DNA from: Circinella minor
Taxonomy: Eukaryota > Mucoromycota > Mucoromycetes > Mucorales > Lichtheimiaceae
DNA length: 64,000 nucleotides
Direction: 5' to 3'
Assembly (NCBI GenBank): GCA_016758965.1
Contig: JAEPRB010000062.1
Location: forward strand, 1-64,000
Under the pieces are notes generated by a model. That model made no database searches, was not told the DNA's origin, and saw only the letters and a list, made by a program, of their open reading frames with translations. Of the stretch, positions 1 through 11,717 are shown in pieces (position 1 is the first letter of the stretch; each line of letters begins with the position of its first letter). A program made the position numbers and the translations under genes.

Positions 1-118
1 TCAAACTACTGATTTGAGTGGTTTGAGCCAGCTCAAATCATTCAGGGGCGTTTGAGCCGCTCAAACCAGCTCAAACTCAAAAGTTTTAGCAGGACCCTTT
101 TTCTCAAACCACCTTTTA
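1..118. repeat. Cluster of TCAAAC / GTTTGAG short inverted motifs
   Basis: The first 118 bases carry about nine copies of the hexamer TCAAA(C/T) or its complement (A/G)TTTGA, often as GCTCAAAC facing GTTTGAGC. They alternate in orientation, so the stretch can fold into several short hairpins. The composition differs from the AT-rich DNA that follows. It may be the end of a larger repeat cut by the window edge. Its family is not known to me. Confidence 0.5.
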
Positions 119-1846
119 AGTCCAGTGATAATAATAAATATTATACTACTACTACGACGACTACTACTTCTTTTATTACTTACTACTATTATGACCCTTC
201 TCTTATTTTTTTTATCTCTTCTTTTTTATAATAATAGCAATAAGTGCAGTTCTTTTTTACACAATGGCTCATATATGTTAATTACAATTTTTTTGTTATA
301 TTATTATCATCTATATTATAGCAGTGGTTTTAAAAAATTTAATGTATACTGGTATATTATTTTATTAAATAATAAAAAAGTATCTTTTATCTACTCTATA
401 CTCTATTTACTACTATATTTGTGGTCTTATTCTATGTCGTTATGGATATGTATCTGAATTACTATATTACCTGTCATATCTGTGTTCTTTCTTTTTAGCT
501 CTTTCTTCATGGTTTTATCATATTAATAGATTGTATGACATATGTTGTAGCCAGCTGTCTTAATATACTTTGGCGGATAACAACATATTAGCCAAATAAA
601 ATCGAATAGAATAACAAAAGAAAAATAAATAATAACGTTTACATTGACATTGACATCTTATTATTGCTTGACGATAAGAGAATCTTTATATACATGTTTC
701 TAAAAGTACTACAAATATAAAGTATATAGTAACAAAATGACAATAATAATTAATAATGTATAGCATTAATTATGTATGATGGTGACTATTATGATGGTGT
801 AGTAGCTGCTAAGCATGAATCACGACAGATTACAAAAGGCATCAAAAAAGAAACCGATTAAAGTATTTATGAATATAGATTTAATAGGAAAATAAGGTAA
901 GAATAAGTCTTGTGAGAACCTTTCAGGTGTTTTATTATATGAAAAAAAATATGATGATAAAAAAGATAAAAATATGTCAGCCTCATTATTTCTATTACAA
1001 GTAAGTATTATATATATATGTTTTAGATGTGTATTTTCCTGTATTTGTAGATGATGTTATATTATGATAAATTGTATATTATGTGATTATGAATAAATAA
1101 ATTATGTTTGCTTATTATATTATAAGGTGTGATTGTGGTAGAATTATTATTTGTATATTTAGAAAGCAATCCGTGTGAGGTTATTTTAGTGTTTTTATAT
1201 CTAGTTTCTATTTGAATTATCTGAGATGAAGGATTGACATGTGCCATACGACACCGATGACAATAATTATCTTTAAAATAAAGTAATCAGAAAAAGTATT
1301 ATTCAAAGAGGAAAATGGTACCACTGAATAATCTTATCTATAGCAAAGAATAACTTTTCTTATATATGAGAAAGGAAAATATATAATCAGAAATAAAAAT
1401 CGAGAATATTCTTCAAAATCTCCCTTTAGATTACTGTTCGTCTTCAAACAGGAGAGCAAGCTGAGCATCATCATCAAAATAATGGTGTTCAGCAGTATAG
1501 GCAGCAGTAGTATTATACTAGAAATTAGTACAAATATAGTGGAACTGACATAATAAGCCAGATGTAAATAATTAGTGTGAATCTATTAACCATATAAACC
1601 TAACCACTTAAAGTTTGTAATCGGTAAGTATAACTGTCTACATCAGTATTAAGATAAGAGTCTTGGAAAGGCCTCCTCTCTAGTCATATTTCAGACTGAA
1701 CGTATCTTCATGACGTATTAAGACATGCCCTTCGCCATTATAATATGCAAGAGTACAATATTAAAAGCAGAGCTAACATCTAGTCAGTTCTCATCTGAAA
1801 AACTAGTCACTAATCAAATGGGTAGACGGAAACTATCTCAGATTTA
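119..1846. other. AT-rich intergenic DNA, no supported gene
   Basis: This stretch is AT-rich with short A, T and AT runs. Open frames here, such as the Leu/Tyr/Phe-rich frame at 125-457, are low-complexity translations of AT-rich DNA and show no domain, no splice structure and no coding-like composition. I see no tRNA B-box and no other RNA gene. Confidence 0.5.
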
Positions 1847-2476
1847 CTAATACGAATCTTGGTATGTAGCAATACTCGTATTTCTTAACCAAGTCAAGAC
1901 TTGTTGATAAATATTGCAAAATGTATTCATCATATTCGTAATTGTTGTTATCAACTCTTCCCCTTTATTGGTACCTGGTATCAAAAAAGCCACTGCCTGT
2001 TTCTCATTAATAATATCAGGACAAACAACTTTTCTTTTTGCTTGAACTGTCGCAAGGTGTATTTTATTAAGCTATCAACAACAAATGGAATATAAGTGGT
2101 TTATCGGCACGTTTAGCAAAATAGATGCTCAAAGATATAAAAATTGAATAATAAATACTCTGGAGTATTAGAAGCACAGATTATTGAACATATTATATTT
2201 CAGGCATTCAATCTTTCAGTATTGATACGGTAACTCGGATTAGCAAGTATTCAACGTACACATTAGTTTAGTTGACACTCAAGAATTTATTAAAGTATTT
2301 ACAACACCATGACAACCATAAGGTTTCATTATAATGAAATAACCAATATCATAGGTAACAGTATCGTGATAATCACGAATGTATTGAATAGAAAATACAA
2401 TGCTATCCAAGCTGTTAATAAGATCAAGTCCAATCAGAATGTTGTTCTGATACGCGCTAGTATATTTTGAAATCAT
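1847..2476 (-). pseudogene. Decayed coding relic, possibly LTR-retroelement protease region
   Basis: Two coding-like blocks lie on the minus strand in the same order. The upstream block (2476 to 2279) reads MISKYTSAYQN then ILIGLDLINSLDSIVFSIQ. This recalls the second conserved box of retropepsin-type aspartic proteases (hydrophobic, then I/L-G-x-D-hydrophobic). The downstream block (about 2068 to 1847) is open for some 73 codons with normal composition, including CPDIINEKQAVAFLIPG. The blocks are separated by stops and frame changes, and I see no reverse transcriptase or LTRs. The retroelement origin is an inference from one weak motif; it could also be debris of a cellular gene. Confidence 0.28.
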
Positions 2477-3404
2477 ATAAATTACATATAATAAATGGTT
2501 ACCATGGTGTTTATACTCAACCTACTACCACGGCTTCACAAAGACAACCATCTATTATTATTAGTATTTAAATATCATATAAACAATAATATTCCAGGAT
2601 TTATTTATCTAGACAATAATTAATAATAACAATAAAACCTGATTTTTATTTAGTGTAATAGTCTGCCAATTGCGCTGACATATCGTACAGCCAAAGTTAC
2701 AAAGATCGACATAAGAAGCTTCATTTTAAATTACTCTTTAGTCTATGTAACCATTTTCAAGTTGTAAAGCTATCTATGTCCATATATATATATTGGTAAT
2801 ACCTCGTTGAGGACAAGAACTTGATATAGATTGAGATGGTATTTAAGTGTGTTCTTTTGTGTCTTGTTGATTTATTATATCGCTTTATTTATTTTATAGA
2901 TTGATATTTATATGACGCTCTTATATTTTATATTTTTACGTTTTATTAACAACTCTTTGTTCGTCACAATATTTACACATATTTCAATATATATACAAAG
3001 AAACACTCTGCCGAATAGAAATTTGAAAGGCTATTTGGAACAATAAGATATACTTTTGTACGTTCTAAAACTTTTGTCGAGTACAAGGTCTACTGTGGAT
3101 TATTTAGTGCTAATCTTATTTAGTAATTTAAAGAGCATACTCCATATAAGTTATAATCACTCGTAGATTATTTATTGTTTTCTGTAACAAACAGAGCCAC
3201 TAGTTTATCAGAAGTTATCAAGTACATTTTACCTATAATCAAGTAGTTTGTTTGACAGCGTGTTCCTGGCTCGCATGGTGGGTAATTTATTATTCGGCAA
3301 AGGGCTTAATGTGTGTGATATCTTTTATACTCAGACAACTACATTTCATTTATCCACAGATATAATCATAACTATCGAAAATAGCTCCCTCTCCTCAAAC
3401 AAAC
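2477..3404. other. Intergenic DNA upstream of the 3405 gene
   Basis: AT-rich DNA with no supported gene. The last 150 bases before the ATG at 3405 are the likely promoter and 5' UTR of the downstream gene, but I see no clear core-promoter element. Confidence 0.4.
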
Positions 3405-4698
3405 ATGGACTTGAGTTTGCGACAAATCCTTGAACGTTATAAAGATGATTCCGAAATTTTAAAACATGTATTAACAGCAAAAGTAGAAGAAGATAAAGTA
3501 GGTTCAGTCTTACTAACGAAGTCTTGTGAATTCTTTATGTTTTAAAAAGAGTAGTAATTAATGCTTTCAATTAATTTTATTTTTTTTAATAAATGGGGGG
3601 TGGGGTTGGTAATAGAAAATAACAGCTCGAGATACTTTAAAGATTGAACAAGCGCGTATTCAATTAAGAGAGTTAGATATTGAGCTTATGCGTGAACATG
3701 GAAAAGCGACCATTCGATATTATGATACCAAGCAACAACAGCAACATCAACAGCAACCCACTGTGAGATATACGACACCGCCACTACCACCGACACCCAT
3801 ACAACCTTCTTTAACGTCATCATCATCCAGCTATCATAATAACAATAACAGTAATTATAATAAAAATGGATCTACACTACCCCCTATTTCGTCCTATCAA
3901 GGATTAGCACCCGTCCAGCAACAAGTTTTGGAACGTATTACTAGTAAGGATCATCGATCATCCTCATCATCCTATGAAGCTTATCCACATTCAGCGCACC
4001 CTCTTTGTTTACCTTCATCATCATCATCATCATCAGATACAGCTCGCCGAAATAACCATTCATTATATTATAATAATCACAACCAGCATCAATCATCGAC
4101 TCCCATTTCTCCTGGTGGTGGTATTGATGAGCTCATTATACGAAAGCGAGGTCGCAATTCAGTGAATGAATTAACCAGCGAGAGTAATGGTAACAACAAT
4201 AGCGATAATAGTCTATCTCATAATCAAGTAATGGAAGCACTGAAAGCCAAGATTCAACGTGGTAATAGTATTTGTAGTAATAACAACAACGTAAATGGAG
4301 AAGTGGATCGAAATAATAATAATAAGCGTGCACGAACATCAGCCATTAAAGTAGAAGTAGACCGAGATTCAATTGTACCTCCTTCTACACCTTCACCACG
4401 TTCAGCGAAACCTATTCTGCCACCTATTGATACCAATATGGGTCGGGATCGAACACAATATCACCAAAACGAAACTAACAATAATAACAAATATCGAATA
4501 CCAATAACAACAACAAAAACAACAACATCTTCATCTTCATCAAGTTCCGCAGATCATTCAGTACGAGAGTTGTCATCAAATTCATCTTCATTATCATCAG
4601 CGAGATCAGCAGAAAAGCAACAGGAAACAGTTAAATCAGAAACTAATTCTTTATCATCTGCATCATCATTTTTAAGCGAACCGAACACATCTTCGTAG
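3405..4698 (+). CDS. Low-complexity Ser/Asn/Gln-rich protein, unknown function
   Basis: Two exons (3405-3497 and 3616-4698) give 391 residues. The start ATG at 3405 precedes a charged helical N-terminus (MDLSLRQILERYKDD...), and the second exon continues it (ARDTLKIEQARIQLRELDIE). The first 65 residues therefore look like a conserved coiled-coil or amphipathic helix region. The rest is dominated by Ser, Asn, Gln and Pro runs, with a few basic patches such as IRKRGRN and NKRARTS that could be nuclear localisation signals. This layout is common in fungal transcription regulators, but I see no DNA-binding domain and do not recognise the family. Phase-0 joining needs the AATAG acceptor at 3611-3615, not the ACAG ten bases later. 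It is convergent with the next gene. Confidence 0.7.
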
Positions 4699-4943
4699 CA
4701 GAGAAATGTAATGTTTACTTTAAATTAATAATTTGAACTATTATTATTACAATGTATTTATATATTATTTATACCAATCGTTAGCGAAAATAAAATAAAA
4801 TAAAAATACCCAATCATATTTAAAAAGTAAGAAAGATTTGGAAAGAAGGATATGTAGATATATGTACGTAGGGTAAATAAGTAATAAATGGATAGAATGG
4901 GTTAGGTAAGTTAAACTATAGAATAAAACTAAAAGTATTTTTT

Positions 4944-6350
4944 TTACTTGGATGAAGAAGCAGTAGCAGAATCTTGAATGCCTAATGAGTTTGTATTTCC
5001 AGAACCAGGCATCGGCATAAAAATGGTCTTTGGACCTTGACCTGAACGACTCATGGCTGTCAATGTATCTAAATAACGAATTTGCATAGCAGCAGGTGTA
5101 CTTAAAATATCAGCCGCTTCACGCATCAATTTAGCACTTTCTACTTCAGCTTGCGAGGCAATCACTCTGGATTCACCTAATCTTTTAGCAGTAGCGGCAG
5201 AAGATAAGGATTGTTGCAATTGTTTTGAAATACCAATATCCTTGACAAGTGTTGCTTCTACTTCGACACCCCATTGTTGAGCAGCAGGGTTGATACTCTT
5301 TTGAATTTCCCGTGAAATGGCATCACGATTTTCAATTAAATCTTGGAATGAATGTTGACCACAAACATTACGAAGAACGGTGCGTGCTCTAATAAACAAT
5401 TTATATAAGTCATATATATATATAGAGTATCATAATAATTTGATAATTAGCAGTTAGTTACCTTTCCATAAGTGAAGTCATAAGATCTTCGGCGCGGTAT
5501 TCAGCTTCATAAGGTGCAAGAACACGCCAATAAAGAACAGATTCAATGGTAATACTAACATTATCCTTTTATATTAAAAAGAAATAAGAAAAGAGTAAGT
5601 ATATTAATAATATAAACTACCGAGTAGATGTAAAGTTTTTTGTTTTTACCTTAGTGATTACTTCTTGTGATGGAATATCAGTGATCTGGATAGTAACATC
5701 GACTCGTTTAATACTTTCTGTCACCGGATTAATCTATATATTTATCATATATATATAAATAAGTGATTAACTCGAAGGAGTCACAGAATCGATATAATAT
5801 ACATATTATGTATGTATGGATGATAAAACTGGAAATATTTATTTACCTTGACTAATCCGGGATCGACAACTTTGTAACATTTTCCGAAGCGTGTAACTAA
5901 TCCTGCTCTGCCTTGTCCCACACGTTTATATGGATTAGGGAAACATACACAACATGGTAAAGGAATCTATAAAATAAAATAAGAACTGTTTGTTAAGATT
6001 TTTTTTTTTTACAGAGTAAAAAAGTATATATTTATTATTACTATTATAATTACTTACAGAACCAAATAATCCCAGAACATCACCAATACAAGTCATCATT
6101 GAACCATAAAAACCCTATCAATATATATTTTACATATATTAACTGATTATGATTATTATTGTGTGTTGGTATCTATATATTATAATAAACTTACGTGATG
6201 AATATCATCTAGCCCATAATCTTTTGCAAAAGTGATTCCAACATCTTTATTCGTTATACCAGCGGATTCATCACTATGTTCTTCATTATCAGTATAAGGA
6301 GGATAAGGTGTTTTATTATGACTGGTGGATGATTCAGCAATAGACTCCAT
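4944..6350 (-). CDS. SPFH / band 7 (stomatin-like) membrane scaffold protein, copy A
   Basis: Six exons (6195-6350, 6058-6114, 5847-5966, 5650-5733, 5462-5565, 4944-5388) give 321 residues. After a polar N-terminus of about 50 residues comes a short hydrophobic, Cys-rich segment (IPLPCCVCFPNPYK). This suits the membrane hairpin and possible palmitoylation of stomatins. The SPFH domain follows (GQGRAGLVTRFGK, then VDVTIQITDIPSQEVITKDNV and SVLYWRV) with the C-terminal helical band-7 tail (AKRLGESRVIASQAEVESAKLMREAADIL). Stomatin-like proteins form oligomeric scaffolds in membranes; the specific role here is unknown. It lies head-to-head with a paralogue at 6685, and the intron positions match except for one extra intron here, between the 84- and 104-nt exons. 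Confidence 0.88.
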
Positions 6351-6684
6351 GATGATCTGTTTTGTTGTTGGTTTAACTTTATGAAAAAATAAAAAAAAGT
6401 CGAGTGGGAGAAAGAAGAAAGAAGAAGGTAAAAGTTATGCAAAAAAAAAAGAAGAGATGGAACGTTAAAAAAAATTAGTTCCACAACACGCTGTTGCTTC
6501 AGCAAAAATGTGTAACATCACTTTTGCTCAGCTGTTCTTGCTTAGCACTATGTTGGCTCAGCAATTATTTCACTCTATTTTTTTTTATGCAACTCATCTC
6601 AAATAATCTTTCCCAAGGTTCTTTGCTTCTTCTTCTTCTTTCTTTCTTTTACTTTTTATTTTATTTCATAACAATTTATTAAAC
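6351..6684. promoter_or_regulatory. Shared divergent promoter of the two SPFH paralogues
   Basis: Only 334 bp separate the two start codons, which face away from each other. The interval is rich in poly-T and poly-A tracts, and contains GCTCAG/CAGC-type motifs near 6490-6560. Both 5' UTRs and any regulatory sites must lie here. No specific factor site is recognised. Confidence 0.5.
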
Positions 6685-8094
6685 ATGAGTTTAAACGCAC
6701 AAAGTGACGAAGTACCACTTCATCGTAATATTATGTCAAAACGACCTCCACAACAAGATTACTTTTTTGAAGCTGATTTGGGTTATCAAAATCATGTATG
6801 TTTTTTATTATCAGCATAAACATATAAAAAAATAAAACACATATTTTTTTTTTCGTGTTTTTTTTAAAGAATTATATATATTAAACAAAAATAATATCAT
6901 ATTTATATAGGGATGGTATGGCACTATGATGAACTGTCTTGGATCCATTTGTGGTGGTTTGGGTATGGTAAGTAGTAATCATTCTAACTCAGTCTTTCTT
7001 TTAAATACATACACACAAGACTAAAACTTGTAATATGGTTTTATATAAATAACAGGTTCCTTGTCTTTGTTGTTTCCCTAATCCATTCAAAGAAGTTAAA
7101 CAAGGTCATGTTGGTTTAGTAACACAATTTGGAAAGTTTCACAAGTGTGTGAATCCTGGTTTGGTTAAGGTAAATAATTTTTTTTTTGTTTTGATAGTTT
7201 ATAATGATAAATCATAATACTAAATTTTTATGTTTTAGGTTAACCCTTTGACGGAGTCAGTTCATCATATTGATATCAAGATGCAACTAGTTGAAATTCC
7301 AAAACAGATCATTATGACAAAAGACAATGTAAATGTTTGGATTGACAGTGTTGTATATTATCTTATTGAAAATCCATTCCGTGCAGAGTTTGGTGTTAGT
7401 AATGTACGGAAGGCTCTTACAGAACGGTAAAATATTTTTTAAATTAATGTAGATAACTTTTATCAATAATAATCTCTATAAAATATCGTAACCATATTAA
7501 ATATTGATAAATAATAATAATAATAATAATAATAATAATTTCTCTTTTTAGTACCCAAACAACTCTTCGTCATGTTCTTGGTGCTAAAACTTTACAAGAT
7601 TGTATTGAAAACAGAGAAGCAATTGCTAAAGAAATTCAAGATATTACAAGACCTGTTGCAAAACAATGGGGTGTTAAGGTAAATTCTTTTTCATAATAAT
7701 AATAATAATAATAATTAACTTTAACATTAAATCAATTCATTTATATTAGATTGAATCTATATTAATTAAAGATCTTAAATTATCGGCTGAACTACAAGAA
7801 TCAGTATCAGCTGCTGCGCAAGCCAAACGTATTGGTAATGCTAAAGTCATCAGTGCTAAAGCTGAAGTAGATTCTGCTAAATTAATGCGTACTGCAGCAG
7901 ATATTTTAAGTACACCAGCAGCTATGCAAATTCGTTACTTAGAAACGATGCAAAATTTAGCCAAAGGTAGTGGTACACGTATTGTTTACTTACCTTCAGA
8001 TGCTGCTGAAAGAGAAAGTGGTAGTGGTGGTCAATTTGGACGAATTCAAGCTGCTGCATATCAAGAATTATCCAATCCTGATAACTTTAAATAA
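6685..8094 (+). CDS. SPFH / band 7 (stomatin-like) membrane scaffold protein, copy B
   Basis: Six exons (6685-6795, 6911-6967, 7056-7169, 7239-7426, 7552-7678, 7750-8094) give 313 residues. The order matches copy A: a polar N-terminus, a glycine-rich segment (GWYGTMMNCLGSICGG), a Cys-rich hydrophobic stretch (VPCLCCFPNPFK) and the SPFH core (GHVGLVTQFGKF, IDIKMQLVEIPKQIIMTKDN, DSVVYYLIENPF). The band-7 C-terminus follows (AQAKRIGNAKVISAKAEVDSAKLMRTAADILSTPAAMQIRYLE). Exon 2 is 57 nt in both copies, and the 188-nt exon 4 here equals the two exons of 84 and 104 nt in copy A. This shows a duplication with inversion, followed by intron gain or loss. Membrane association at the cell surface or on vacuoles is likely by family, not shown here. 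Confidence 0.9.
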
Positions 8095-8219
8095 TTCATA
8101 ATTCCCTTCTTCTTCTCTTCTTTTGTATTTTAATCTTTCTCTACTTTTATAACTATTATAATTATATAGCATTTTTATTTCCTTTTTTTTTATTATTATA
8201 TGATATGATATTATTTTAA

Positions 8220-8257
<38 letters not shown>

Positions 8258-8399
8258 GAATGCGTGCAGCAGATAGCAAAATAAAAATAAATAAAAGGTA
8301 ATAATGCAACTATTCAATTCATACTCAGTAAAACTGTTTCTTTATTCTATTTTGCACATTCTCATTTTATAGTAATAATAATAATAACATTTTAAAGAT
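8095..8399. repeat. 3' UTR / intergenic with (AT)n microsatellite
   Basis: The 305-bp spacer between the second SPFH gene and the acidic-protein gene holds an (AT)n run of about 27 bp at 8225-8252. It also holds pyrimidine-rich sequence typical of a fungal 3' UTR. No gene is seen. Confidence 0.6.
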
Positions 8400-9086
8400 A
8401 TGGACGAGCAACACATTCATAATCATAAAAAGAGAAATGGCGTAGATCTTGAACAAGAGTATAAAGATATAATCACGTTACTATGTCGAAGTATGGATCG
8501 TGGGGAATCTTTATTTCTACAAACAGCTCAATTAAAAGGTGTTTTTAAAGTTTCACCTTGGGATGATTCGGTAATAACTACTTTTTTTCTTTTTCTATTA
8601 TAAGATGTAAGTTTTTTTTAATATTCTAAAATAGGAAGAAGAAGAAGAAGAAGAGGAAGAAGAAGAGGAAGAAGAAGAGGAAGAGGAAGAAGAAGAATCT
8701 CCAATTTTAAAAAAGCAAAAAGTGAATGAAGAACAAGAAGAAGAAAAAGAAGAATTAACACCGACGTCTCCTACTGCTTTACCAAATAAACGGCAGCAGT
8801 AAGTGGATTATAATTATCAAATAAAATTAAAAAGATGAATCATTTATACATGGATATAAATATAGAAAAGAGGAAGATCATGACAGTACAGACGATGATG
8901 ATGACGATGATGAAGAAGAAGAAGAAGGGGTAAGTCATACTATACAGTTATTACTATTTATGTTCTGTACGAAGTATATACTTATATCTATATTAGCCAG
9001 AACACTTTTTTAGTGTTCCAAAAGCTCCAAAACGTGCTTACAAAAGACCTAGATCTCCATCAAGAGAAGATTCACAAACGAGATAA
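8400..9086 (+). CDS. Small acidic protein with basic C-terminus, unknown
   Basis: Four exons (8400-8570, 8635-8798, 8866-8929, 8997-9086) give 162 residues. The N-terminal 57 residues look folded (DLEQEYKDIITLLCRSMDRGESLFLQ) and end in VSPWDDS. Then come a long poly-Glu tract encoded by GAA/GAG repeats (8635-8695), an acidic Asp/Glu run, and a short basic tail with Ser-Pro/Arg motifs (PKRAYKRPRSPSRED). Such a layout suits a nuclear or chaperone-like protein, but I recognise no family. Splice phases agree across all joins and the start has no competing upstream ATG. It is convergent with the reductase, 119 bp apart. Confidence 0.7.
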
Positions 9087-9205
9087 TTGTAAATAATACT
9101 ACTAATAACAACAATAATAGAAATTCCAAATAATATGCTTTATTTATTCTCATGTAATAAGATTATAATAACAATAATATAATAGACTAACAATTGTCAT
9201 TAAAT

Positions 9206-10564
9206 TTATGCCAATTCTTTGGCTGTTGGACTTTGCCACGAATAATCCTTATAAGGTGCCAACAACTCTCGTATCTTATCCAATACTTTTGTTTCAAGGT
9301 CTGTCGTTTTTTCCAAATTTTGTTCTCGTGCTTTAACTCGTTTCCATGCCTTTAAAGCCTTTTGTACATCTTCCTTATTTTCCAATCCAATATATGTTGT
9401 ATTCAACTGGAAAGTATCACGTCCAGTAAATGAGAACATAGAGGCTAATTCTGATATATTCAATCCTTGTTCACGAGCATATTCAGCACATTCTTTTGCT
9501 GCTTGACGTAATTCAGCATGGGCAGGATGCCATTCTGGTGGACCAGCATCACGGAATAAAGCCATTCCCAATGGAGAGGCATTAGCGACATATTTCACAC
9601 CAGCAGCTCGGAATTTAGGGGTATATTCGGCCAATTTTGTGTTTTGTAATGTGTAATGACAATAAGATAAAATAACATCCAGAGGTTGTCCCTTGGCTTG
9701 TTGATGTTCAGCAATCTTGAGCATAATAGATAAAGGATAAGCAGAACATCCAACGTATTTGATTTTACCTTGTTCCTATACATAATAAATGAATAATGAA
9801 TTGCATTTGTTATTAATCAAAAAAATAATAATCCATTAACAAATGGTTCGGACAATTTTTTGTTTTTAATGTGTGAATAAAATAAAAGTATAAAGTTTTT
9901 ACTTCAAAAAGTTACCTTGAGTTTGAAAAGAGCTTCCAGAGCACCTCCAGGTCCTACGACATCCTCAAAGTTAACAAATTCAACATCATGACAAAGAACA
10001 AGATCCAAATAATCCGTATGTAATCGACGCATGCTTTCCTTGACACTGTTTGTTACTCGTTCAGCACTATAATCGAAATCCTTGGTAGTAAAACCATATC
10101 GTCCAACTTTAGTTTGAATATAATAAGAAGAACGAGGAAATTCATCTCGAACTGTTTCAAGTGCATCACCCAAGACAAATTCACTAAGGCCATAATAAGG
10201 GGATGTATCAAATACATTGATACCTAGATAACAGCACACACACAAGATACATATAGTCAATATATACATATACATTATTTTCATTAATGTTATCGTTGTC
10301 ATTGCAAGTAAAATGTTTTTTTTTTTTTTACCTCCTCGTAATGCTTCACGACATGCTTCAACAGGCCAATGAGACTCGATCTTATCATAAGTACCAGAAA
10401 GTGCACCAGCACCGAAACCTAATTCAGAAGGTTTGAATTCTGTCTGATCAACAGTTTGCTAATAGAAGCATATAAATATATAAACCAAGTTTAGAAAAAA
10501 AATATTATCATAGATTATTGAGCTGAAACGAATGGTAAACCTGTGAAGAAGTAGTAGTGGTCAT
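9206..10564 (-). CDS. Aldo-keto reductase, D-arabinose/L-galactose dehydrogenase type
   Basis: Four exons (10541-10564, 10332-10458, 9916-10223, 9206-9775) give 342 residues. The AKR barrel shows GFGAGALSGTYD, then FDTSPYYGLSE with the catalytic Asp and Tyr, QTKVGRYG with the Lys, and LVLCHDVEF with the active-site His in the His-Asp form typical of ARA2 and plant L-galactose dehydrogenase. By family it oxidises an aldose with NAD(P)+, in fungi feeding erythroascorbate synthesis; the exact substrate is inferred. The first exon encodes only eight residues (MTTTTSSQ) and its donor is a weak GTTTAC, so the true start may differ. The protein is cytosolic, with no signal peptide. Confidence 0.85.
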
Positions 10565-11435
10565 TAGGGAAAAAAAAAAAGTTGTTTTTTCTCACCTCGT
10601 TTTCCTGCTGGGTTTTTATCGTAATTAAAAAGCGTGCGAATTAGCTGAACGACTTGTTCGATCATTTTAAAGATACAGAGAGAATATAACTTTATTTATA
10701 TATATTTTGAAAATTAACTTTATTTTTCAATGTAATTATAATTACATAGATTGCAAAATATTGTTTATAACCTTGCATAATTTGAATAAAACTTTACATA
10801 CCAGGCAGTAGTAAAAACAAAGGGATCTGAGACAATTAAGGGGGTTCATAGCTTCAAATTTACAGAATTCATGCATCTTTTTGATTGCTTTACTTACTTA
10901 AGTGGACCTACTATTACACCAACTCTTTTAATATTTCTTTTTTCCCTCCATTTTTTCTGTACACAATGACGATATAATAAAATCTATATTCACTCCGTGT
11001 CAAACAAATATAACAAGACAGTATATTATCACATTATCGTAGTGAAACTCAATTATTATATTGACATAAATAAGTCTGTGATCACTGGATGGTCGGATCT
11101 ATATGTATGCAGCACATTTTATGGACTCAAATAACACCCTTCACATCCCACTAATTTAAAGAAACACGAGTATCCAATGATAACAAAAATATGTAACATT
11201 TTTTTTATTATATGGAATCAAGAGTAGTGAATAAAAAATAAGCTGTACGTTTTGTAATCGAGAGAATATAGCAAAGCTTTTACTATCAACTACGTATTAT
11301 ATAGAAACTGCAAAATCTTCATCTTTCTAGGGTTCTCACATAGCAATCAGCCTTGTTCTGACTTTGTCAAAAAAAGAGAAAAAAACAAATAAAGATCTAT
11401 TATTATTAATTGCCATAATCTATTATAAAAACGAG
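10565..11435. other. Intergenic DNA, no gene seen
   Basis: AT-rich DNA upstream of the reductase gene. The first 300 bases are its likely promoter. No open frame with coding-like composition and no RNA gene is recognised. Confidence 0.4.
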
Positions 11436-11717
11436 TTATGATACCGAAGGGTAGCGTCTTTCAAACAGTGAATGATGTGCTGTCATATCTATTTTGTCTC
11501 AGACAGTACTATGTAAAAACCAATAATTGAATAATAATAGCAACAGGATTAGTGAAATACTATTAATGGTATTTTTGTCATAACCAATATTATCAACAAC
11601 AATACGAGCTTCTAGTGGAATAGATAAAGTATGGTTCAAACCCTCAAGAATGTCTCCCAAAAGTGGTTGGACCCTCCTGCCCTTCATTTCTTGATAACTA
11701 ACAAGCAATCGTGACAT
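11436..11717 (-). pseudogene. Coding-like relic
   Basis: On the minus strand an ATG at 11717 opens a 72-codon frame whose first 50 codons look coding (MSRLLVSYQEMKGRRVQPLL, DILEGLNHTLSIPLEARIVV). The rest is a run of hydrophobic residues. A second short block in another frame (MTAHHSLFERRYPSVS) ends at 11436. Codon use is better than in the flanking DNA, but there is no supported full gene. I read this as a decayed gene or element fragment; a small real protein is possible. Confidence 0.25.

Noticed and set aside
125..457. 110-codon Leu/Tyr/Phe-rich open frame
   Set aside because: Composition is that of translated AT-rich DNA, with no domain and no splice context.
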